DNA of 64,000 nt from Sclerodactyla briareus (taxonomy: Eukaryota; Echinodermata; Holothuroidea; Dendrochirotida; Sclerodactylidae), in assembly GCA_026419785.1 (NCBI GenBank), contig JAODTK010005540.1, positions 1 through 64,000 on the forward strand, written 5' to 3'. Shown piece after piece: positions 57,225 to 64,000 of this stretch (position 1 is its first letter; each line of letters begins with the position of its first letter). A program made the position numbers and the translations under genes. The notes under the pieces were generated by a model. That model had not been told where the DNA came from. It saw nothing but the letters and a program-made list of their open reading frames with translations, and searched no databases.

Positions 57225-57437
57225 CTGTAGAATCTGTCAATTTCAATCTCTGCCTTGCGGACCTAGAGCTGACCCTCCCGGCGTACATTGCCCACCGGAC
57301 CCGGCAGCTCCAGACGCCCCGCCGATTGATCGAGGAGATAGATTCCATCCCCAAGCCCCCTCCCCGGCCCCCTCAGATGAAGATGAAACCAGGAAAGCTG
57401 CTCACTCCGCCTGGGGTGGCCCATGTACAGAGGGAAA
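57225..57437 (+). CDS. SRCAP: SRCAP exon: start of the long insertion
   Basis: Acceptor CCTACCTGCAG, frame without a break: VESVNFNLCLADLELTLPAY, AHRTRQLQTPRRLIEEI, SIPKPPPRPPQMKMKPGKLL; donor AAA|GTGAGT. The position after lobe one and the PPPRPxxxKMK...L signature match the segment that opens the large insertion between the two ATPase lobes. Unlike the catalytic exons, this one is free of frameshifts. A reverse-strand frame over the same bases is a shadow. Confidence 0.88.
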
Positions 57438-59150
57438 GTGAGTACTACTGATCTCTCCCATTCTCCTAGGGTGGCCCATGTTACCTCACCCCCTCCACAG
57501 CATTCCTGGCTGGTTGTTACCACTGTCCGGGAAAATATCATACACGGAGGGAAGATAGATGGAATGTTAGTACCAGATGGAGATAGATGCTTCTTTAGTG
57601 CTCTAGCTTCAATAAACCATTCCAACATCTGTGGGGCAACATTCATGAGTACTTCAACTTATTACAAACACCATGGCTTGTTGTTTGGGTACTGACAGAA
57701 TGTAATATATCCCGTGACTGTGTCTGTGAATGCGTGAATATCGTTATCTGCTTTAGAGAGAACTCACTCCGTATTTTCAAAGCAACCTCAGTGGGCTCTT
57801 TTGTCCACACTTAAACAGTTTTTCCTCTGAGAGTGATTTGCGCTGCTGAAGCTGCGTTTGAGGTTGAATTAAACAGAACCTTGTTATTAGTTTCCAATGA
57901 GGGCCATGGTAGAATTACACTTGTAGGCATTTGCCACTTTGCTGTAAAAGGTGATCCAGGATATTATTACAAAGTTGGACAGACACCTGGTGTTTGAACT
58001 CGGGCATTGATTCTCAGATCAGCCTGATTAAGATCACCTTCAGCAGTAGACAGGGTATTGCAATCCACGTTTCAGAGTGGGTAATTGTTTGACAAAAGCT
58101 GCTTAAAGCTTAAGTCAGTTTTCGCTCCGTGGGTGGATATAGACAACTGTCAGCGTAACTGATGAGACTTCCCGTCGTGGCAGAATAAAAATGGCCGACA
58201 TTTGATGGTGAGGTATTCCATATCCGGAGTGATTCCTGGAGATACTACCCTGATGTCCATCACCATTGCATTGATGAGGGAACATACTCCCTCTTGTGAT
58301 TTACCAGTATGTATGTGCCTATCACGGTCGTGTGAAGAGAGTTGAAACCCATGGGTTGACAAGCGATATAAACATACCGGCAATGATCCCCAACCAGCAA
58401 ACATTCCCTTTTACCTTACCCCTACCACAACGTCCACCTTCTACCCACCACTCGCCCCCGACCGCACAATAGGCCTACACGATACACAGGACACAACAAC
58501 CCTCGAACCGCATACACACCAAGCGAAGGCTAGAACAGCTATATACACTCAGGTACGGAAGGCAGAAAATCTCGGCTAACTAGGAGGGGGACGAGTGGCC
58601 TAGAACAAAAATAGCCCCAAGAAGGAACCACTCGCGCTAACAAAGAGTCCAAACAGCGCAAACACAGAAAACGAACCGGAACAACATGAACCACAGACAA
58701 AATAGAAACTATAACGGAAATGGAGCGGAATTCAAAGACGTCTTGACGTGTTTTTGCCATATGATTAATGATAACTGTTTAAATAATGCAGGATTCAAAT
58801 ACCACTTCGTCTGTGGTGAGGGTGATGGATCCAGAAAACGACCAGAAATCAAGGCCTCAGCAATTGTTTCTGCTGTAATATAGATATTTGGTATTGCTCA
58901 GGCCGCTTTGTGAAACAATCAACATGTAGCGAATACCAGAAACGGTTAGATGAAGGTTAAAGGACCCACCTATGCAATATGAATAAGATAAAACCTTGAT
59001 ATGGTGTGGCAAAGGTAACTACAGTGTGTCATAGTTTGTGACGGATTGACCTTAGATGTTGGCAGCGAATACAATTAGGTCCCATGGTCGCACATCCTTA
59101 TCATGTATTGCCCAGATTATTTTGATATAAGCCTTGAGTGGCTCGATCCT
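57438..59150. other. SRCAP intron, left part
   Basis: The start repeats GGGTGGCCCATGT on both sides of the donor (57415 and 57470). No conserved exon was found. A/C-rich DNA at 58400-58690 may be further low-complexity sequence. Confidence 0.4.
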
Positions 59151-59299
59151 TGAACGGGACAGAGAAGGAGCGCAACAAATACTGTCCGTCTGCTGATCGC
59201 GGCCTATGAGGACGTGGTGACCAGTTGAAATTATTCGTAAGTGTAGGAGGAGAGTTGAGAGAGGATACTCTTTAAACTTGTGAACTGTGGTGGCTGTGT

Positions 59300-59900
59300 A
59301 AGCTCATCTGCAGTCTTTGCTTCTATGCTATCTGGTCAAAATTACTTTCTTCCGCTATTGCACCATTGGGTTTGCCTTTGAAAATGAGCCGTTAACTCCT
59401 GATAATTCAATTATCTTGTCTGTAAACTCGCAACGAGATGTCAGTTAATGGCTGCAGAATATCTTCGCAACAAGGACTGAAACGACAATAAAAAAATTTC
59501 AGTCTAAGAACTCCCTAACTTGCGCAGAGAGTTTGGTGGTGGAAAATCTGGTAGCCTTTCCCTTTGACTCAAGAGGTTCAATACCATGGCAATCAATGCG
59601 ATGACCTAAAAACTAGGGGGACTTGTTTCCAAACTGACCAATGAAGAAGGGCTCTGCCGCACCGTACTAGCAATCAACAAATTGTCAATATAGGCATTGA
59701 CAAAGTCTAGCCCATGTAGTACTTGTTCTGTAAATATCTGAAATGTTGGAGCACTGTTCTTTAGGTCGAATGGCATACAAACAAATTCAAATAGGCCAAA
59801 AGGAGTTGTCATTGCCCTCTAGGGAATATTGCTAGGCTCGATAGGTATCTGGTGATAGGCACACACCTTATAACTTGGAGCATTATTTGAAATGGTTTGG
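59300..59900 (-). pseudogene. Ty3/Gypsy RT and start of RNase H, reverse strand
   Basis: Reading on the reverse strand: CAYHQIPIEPSNIP, one stop, AMTTPFGLFEFVCMPFDLKN, SAPTFQIFTEQVLHGLDF, VNAYIDNLLIAS, then FLGHRID, GIEPLE, KLREFL/VREFLD and a NFYRRF-like block with frame changes. RAYHQIP..P.DIPKTA.TTPFGLFEF..MPFGLxNAAQTFQ and YIDDxLIAS are RT landmarks of Ty3/Gypsy. The catalytic box reads YIDN, not YIDD, in the sequence as given, and MPFGL reads MPFDL. Confidence 0.85.
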
Positions 59901-60005
59901 TCGCTGTATAAGGTGTCTTCATATGCATACTGTGCATTCTGTGGCTGGTTTTAATGCTTTCTCCCATCTGCAAGTTTTTGCTGTTCCCTTGTATGTCTCA
60001 TTCAA

Positions 60006-60481
60006 GCTGCCAGTCCTCGTCAAACAATTCCTCAACAACACATGTTAGCACACCGCTTGTTTGAAGTGTAATGTAGCATGTATCATCTTGATTAACACAG
60101 CTGGTTATCACTGGAGTGGGAGGAGCTGCCAGTCCTCGTCAAACAATCCCTCAACAACACATGTTAGCACACCGCTTGTTTGAAGTGTAATGTAGCATGT
60201 ATCATCTTGATTAACACAGCTGGTTATCACTGGAGTGGGAGGAGCTGCCAGTCCTCGTCAGACAATCCCTCAACAACACATGTTAGCACACCGTTTGTTT
60301 GAAGTGTAATGTAGCATGTATCATCTTGATTAACACAGCTGGTTATCACTGGAGTGGGAGGAGCTGCCAGTCCTCGTCAGACAATCCCTCAACAACACAT
60401 GTTAGCACACCGTTTGTTTGAAGTGTAATGTAGCATGTATCATCTTGATTAACACAGCTGGTTATCACTGGAGTGGGGGGA
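60006..60481. repeat. Four-copy 119-bp tandem repeat
   Basis: Four head-to-tail units start at about 60006, 60125, 60244 and 60363 with GCTGCCAGTCCTCGTC. Units differ only at a few positions (for example CAAAC against CAGAC, CGCTTG against CGTTTG). The array begins and ends cleanly and lies just upstream of RT in the reverse-strand Gypsy fragment. On that strand one unit translates to PPTPVITSCVNQDDTCYITL, then QTNGVLTCVVEGLSDEDWQL. As 119 is not divisible by 3, successive units are in different phases. Confidence 0.92.
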
Positions 60482-61183
60482 GCTGGTGGTAGTTGTAATC
60501 TCTCTGGATTTTTGATGTCTCCGGGCAAACTCAGAATGTTGCCCAGATATGCTATAAATGCACTAGAGCTGCTCAATAGAATGACTTTTGACCAAGAACT
60601 GGATAGTGACTGAAAAAATATTTTCAGCATCTAAGTAAGAATTTTCCAGTTTAGTGAAATGCCTAATTTAAACATTTTTTCACCTTTTTTGTCCGATATC
60701 GATGCTTGTCATGCTGTCAGTCTGCATCCTACCAGGGAATGTTGGTTGTGAAGTGTATCTGACAAACTCTAGTAGAATTCTGGAATGGCACTCCACAATT
60801 GTTAGGAATACTGTTGCACCAAACTGTGCTGGAGGCTTGTATTGTTGCATGATCAAAACTACTAATCACCTTAATGACGTATTTTGTTGTAATAGTAAAA
60901 TTCTCTAATAGCAATTCTGTTGCACCCATTTGGGTCGAGTGCCAATTCTGGTGCATGTCCAAATTCCCCCATTCAGCTATTGTAACATCTCCGCTAAAGG
61001 TGATTCAATGGCAGCTTGTGAACAGCTGTATAGTATCAGAATCTGTGGTCATGTATCTGGGGTCGTGATGACTTGTTTACTTGACTGATGGGCCTGGGCA
61101 CTGTACAGTCTTCTTGCTCCCTCTCTTAGGTCCATCCAACGTATCGGTCATGGCATCAACTTTATGAGTCACAAACTTTAACA

Positions 61184-61195
61184 CCGCTGCCACCA
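61184..61195 (-). other. Primer-binding site of the antisense Gypsy fragment
   Basis: On the reverse strand TGGTGGCAGCGG begins with the TGG opposite a tRNA CCA end and follows directly on ...ATCATTTTACA, a plausible LTR end. This places the 5' LTR of the element from 61196 upward to perhaps 61.5 kb; its far end was not resolved. Confidence 0.6.
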
Positions 61196-61839
61196 TGTAA
61201 AATGATATGTCTCCGGGCAACTAAAATAAAGAGTCCTGAAACGTTGACTTCGATGGATCCATCTTATATTTTGTAAAGTATACAACATAACTAAGCCGCC
61301 CATAACAAGGGTGTTGGCGATCGGGAGAAAACACAAAACGGAATGCCAAATACTCCAGCAGGTACAAGCATACCTCCTAAATTAGAGGATTCTAGTTGGC
61401 TATAGAGAACACGATAGCCTATGGTGATTGGCTATCATCATAATAAATAATGTAAATGAATATTCCACCCAAACTCAATTCAAGAGACATTCACCTTGTT
61501 TAGTGTAGTTGTGTCCAGAATCAAAAACAGATTGGACAGAGCGCCACTTATTTCACAACAAAGTTGGGCTTATAGGCATATTTTCCCATCTAGTCTACTT
61601 GTTGAAGGGTATATATATATCCATCATCCATGGTAAGTTCCACATTCGCTTCTATTGGGGCAGTGAGCGTCTTTACCAATTGGGAAATTGGGAAAACACA
61701 ACCAGTGAGCACCAATCTAGTTGTCAGCAAATGGCCACAGGAGCTGCCAGAAAGAAATTAGAATCTACATTTCTGACAATTGGAACACATTTGTAAGGTA
61801 TGGCAACCCATGAATTCCTATCACTTGTTGTTTATACAG

Positions 61840-62048
61840 AGCTGCCACTGGGACGGAGCAGTCCCTCGCAACAACAGGGGACCCCCAACCGGGCCTCGCC
61901 CCTCCGGGCGGCCTCCCCGATCAGATCGGTGCTACGGGCCACCTCTCCCCTCATGCAGGGGGGGAGGGCTTCACCAGGAGCCACCCAGGTCATCTTGAGG
62001 TCTCCGTTAGGGACCCTGTCCCCCGACAGACCACCATACTGCCACACG
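61840..62048 (+). CDS. SRCAP: SRCAP exon: S/P/R-rich insertion
   Basis: Acceptor TTGTTTATACAG and donor CACG|GTGAGT. The frame is intact and reads LGRSSPSQQQGTPNRASPL, ASPIRSVLRATSPLMQGG and ATQVILRSPLGTLSPDRPP. Low-complexity S/P/R sequence fits the insertion between ATPase lobes. The repeated (R)ASP(L/I)R and T(S)PL words make it slightly repetitive. It has no independent family signature, so assignment rests on splice sites, strand and position. Confidence 0.7.
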
Positions 62049-63092
62049 GTGAGTTTGGTCTTCTCAACCAGCTATATTTATGTGGGTCTTGTTGCTCAAA
62101 TGACTTATTAGAGTTATTATTAGAGGCCAAATTTTGTGTCTTGAGTTTTTAGATAGCTTGCTCCAAACTGCTATGTGATGTCTTCGGTCAGTAAAAATGG
62201 GCCTTGATCGAATCTCGGGGAACTTCAGTTGTTCAGGCATTCTTAAGTATGCCGCTTTGGTATGATAGACCACCACTTGGGATAATAATTTCTAACCAGG
62301 CAAGGTGTTGGTAGATCAATTAGGAAAAATCATCCTGATATGTTGCCCAGAAAACTTGTAACAGCAGCCCCCATGGTAAAAGGGGCAAGTTGGAATTTAT
62401 TAGGGCCTTGTATTGGTTAATTGGCTCACAACAGTTGTATGCGAGGCCTGTTCCCTCTTTATGGTCACATTACTCTGGAGTGCTCAAAGGCCTCGAATAT
62501 TGAACCCGAGTCTTAGTCACTGAAATGAACGTCACTACCTCTGTGCTAATAGACTCGGACATTTGTCAGTCTTTTTTGCATGCGTTTGCTCTGGTCTATA
62601 CCCTGTGAGGATTAAAATAGTCCTGTATGACTTGAAAATTCCGAAAGTACGATTTTTGAATGTTTTCCTAATTATTTGCCCTGAATTACTGGGGAACAAT
62701 CTTAGCTTTCGCTCTCAGTAGAGTGAGTTCGTTCCTATTGGCTTGTAACTCTGTCACATGACCTGTAAGATTTTAAAAATTATTTAGAGAGTATATCGTC
62801 GTTAGGCGAAGTATAAGGTGCATGGTGCCACAGTTAATCTTATCATATTTGATTTTGGTGGAATAAAAAAGGTCAGTATGTCAATATCTTTTTTAATCCT
62901 TCAGGTAATTTATTTGTGGCTATTTATATCTTTATCAAAGAGTCCTCTATCAACCGAATGCCCACTGTATTTTTGCCATTTGTCATAAAATGTAGTTGGC
63001 TTATCTTGTATAAGCTAAACCATCGGTTTTCTTTCTGACATAAATTCCATCTTTTTGTGGGTCAAATTCTAAGGATTTCTGATTTTTGACAG
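62049..63092. other. SRCAP intron without further supported features
   Basis: AT-rich intronic DNA between two intact insertion exons. No repeat copy of families X, Y or Z was found. Confidence 0.4.
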
Positions 63093-63301
63093 GGTATCTG
63101 GCAGGTGGTGCATCTCATCAAACGATCATCCCCACGCTGGGTGGTGGATCCTTCGCCCTGGTCTCCAACCCCAACAACCCGGGGACTTTCACGATAGTCC
63201 AGCAGCCCATGGGCGTGCCTAGCGCCACGCCCCTTCAGCAGCTACCAGGGTACATAGCGACCTCAATGGGTCCACTGGCCCAGCAGAGTCCTCCAACACA
63301 G
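63093..63301 (+). CDS. SRCAP: SRCAP exon: G/S/Q-rich insertion
   Basis: Acceptor GATTTTTGACAG and donor CACAG|GTATGT. The frame is intact: GYLAGGASHQTIIPTLGGGS, FALVSNPNNPGTFTIVQQP and TPLQQLPGYIATSMGPLAQQ. Glycine-, glutamine- and proline-rich composition is as expected for the inter-lobe insertion. The bases after it, to the window end, contain no further exon that I can see. Confidence 0.7.
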
Positions 63302-64000
63302 GTATGTCCAGCAACCTGTACCTTATTCCTCTGGGGCTGAGGTCTAGAATGGTCATGCAGTATTCCTCTCCTCTGTCTATGATGAAAGGCACCTGATGAA
63401 TCGGGCCTGTCTCAGAATTGGGGTAGGGTTAGTATTACCCCAGTTCCCACAAAAAGGAGCCTAAGCTGGGTTGCTCATTGTCTGAGAGTTTGTATGCTTG
63501 AGTCTGTAAGAAATATTTGACAAGAAGGCCTTCACAATTGGTAAGTACTGGGTGTCATCTCCCAAAGTGACCAACTTGAGTCCTGAGACCAGTGACTCGT
63601 TGAAACACTGAAAAACTGCTCCACCGGTGAGGCATTGTTGATCAATCCGTTGGCCAGTTGGTCCTAGTTCATTGATCGTGGGCATTGGTAGCATTCCACA
63701 TGGTATGAGGGCTGTCTCTCTCTTGGCCATCCTCAATAAAAGGATGGATGCTAAATGAACGCCACTGCTGTGTCACTGGGCCTCGTTGTCTCATTATCTA
63801 CCGTGGTCCTCCAGCAACATTGGCAACAAAATCGGTGGAATGAAACAACCCAGTTTCTTCTGCATGGTCGCAAGTTGGCTGGTTGGTGATCTCGAGAGAC
63901 TATAGAAGAGGTAGCACTTATATGTATTGGTCCCTAGCCCCAGGCAGGCTGTAGTGAGGCACTTACGTAGAATTGAAATCAGACTGGGGCTGTTCCAGAT
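63302..64000. other. SRCAP intron running out of the window
   Basis: Begins with a GTATGT donor. No further exon is recognisable before the window ends. A 91-codon reverse-strand frame at 63461-63736 has no recognisable domain. Confidence 0.4.

Larger units (their letters stand above)
59150..61500 (-). mobile_element. Antisense Ty3/Gypsy fragment in a SRCAP intron
   Basis: On the reverse strand, from high to low coordinate, there is an LTR end, a PBS, a pre-RT region with a tandem array, RT, and the start of the RNase H region. Gag cannot be read and integrase is missing, so the element is incomplete. It belongs to a different lineage from the element at 9-14.7 kb, judging from its YHQIP and TPFGLFEF blocks. 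The insertion is opposite to the host gene, the orientation usually best tolerated in introns. Confidence 0.8.
38230..64000 (+). other. SRCAP: SRCAP/Domino SWI2/SNF2 ATPase gene, 3'-incomplete
   Basis: A multi-exon gene reads rightward for at least 25.8 kb and continues past the window. The order of readable parts is disordered N terminus with DYLAWKKK, HSA domain, acidic segments, first ATPase lobe, then the long S/P/Q/G-rich insertion. This is the architecture of SRCAP (Domino in flies, Swr1 in yeast), nuclear remodellers that exchange H2A for H2A.Z. The HSA domain binds actin and actin-related proteins. The block [11 protein letters not shown] with FNSQRRLLL distinguishes it from EP400, in which the equivalent region is much more divergent. 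The second helicase lobe must lie downstream. Many exons carry single-base frame breaks although their splice sites are intact, so I treat it as a functional gene in error-prone sequence, not as a pseudogene. Confidence 0.9.

Noticed and set aside
57263..57646. 127-codon reverse-strand frame
   Set aside because: It overlaps the intact SRCAP exon at 57225-57437 in antisense and has no motif of its own.
1..64000. CRISPR arrays, rRNA genes, bacterial operons, phage or integron structures
   Set aside because: None seen. The tandem repeats present are microsatellites, a minisatellite and one 119-bp array without spacer structure.

Overview
The window is eukaryotic, animal DNA. It holds one recognisable multi-exon gene with canonical GT/AG introns, several decayed Ty3/Gypsy and CR1/RTE-like retroelements, MITE-like elements, microsatellites, and long gene-poor stretches. 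There is no bacterial-style gene packing, no rRNA and no CRISPR array. Frequent TAGGCCTA-like words, CR1-type 3' tails and short CGCGCTTCGCGCG palindromes make a marine invertebrate (perhaps a deuterostome such as an echinoderm) my best guess, but the species cannot be fixed from this sequence. Almost every conserved reading frame is broken by single-base gains or losses even where splice sites are perfect, so I read the sequence as uncorrected or lightly corrected long-read assembly. Boundaries were set by eye and should be read as approximate.

Layout. 1-5.6 kb: short repeats, one MITE with AGCAAACAC termini, no supported gene. 5.6-6.15 kb: two LINE fragments. 8.25-8.54 kb: a promoter-like cluster (E-box, perfect CRE, perfect YY1-type motif) with a possible first exon. 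9.05-14.69 kb: a near full-length but decayed Ty3/Gypsy element on + with short LTRs, PBS, gag, protease, RT, RNase H, integrase and polypurine tract in canonical order. 15.1-16.3 kb: 3' ends of two LINEs on opposite strands. 17-33 kb: a repeat graveyard dominated by three copies of one unnamed family of about 1.9 kb (two on +, one on -) and by further shared blocks.

38.2-64 kb (continuing past the right edge): a large + strand gene for the SWI2/SNF2 chromatin remodeller SRCAP/Domino (INO80 family, the ATPase that loads H2A.Z). In order, exons encode a Q/S/P-rich N terminus ending in a DYLAWKKK motif, the HSA domain, an acidic linker, the first RecA-like ATPase lobe (DEMG-K box, PTSV, DEAQ region, [13 protein letters not shown] region), then the long S/P/Q/G-rich insertion that separates the two helicase lobes in this family. 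The second lobe is not in the window. Introns carry two three-copy repeat families, a roughly 18-bp minisatellite, and an antisense Ty3/Gypsy fragment with a four-copy 119-bp tandem repeat.

I did not find a convincing new biological system. The most useful second looks are the unnamed 1.9-kb family, the intronic repeats, the 119-bp array, the promoter-like cluster, and whether the broken SRCAP frames are sequencing error or real.
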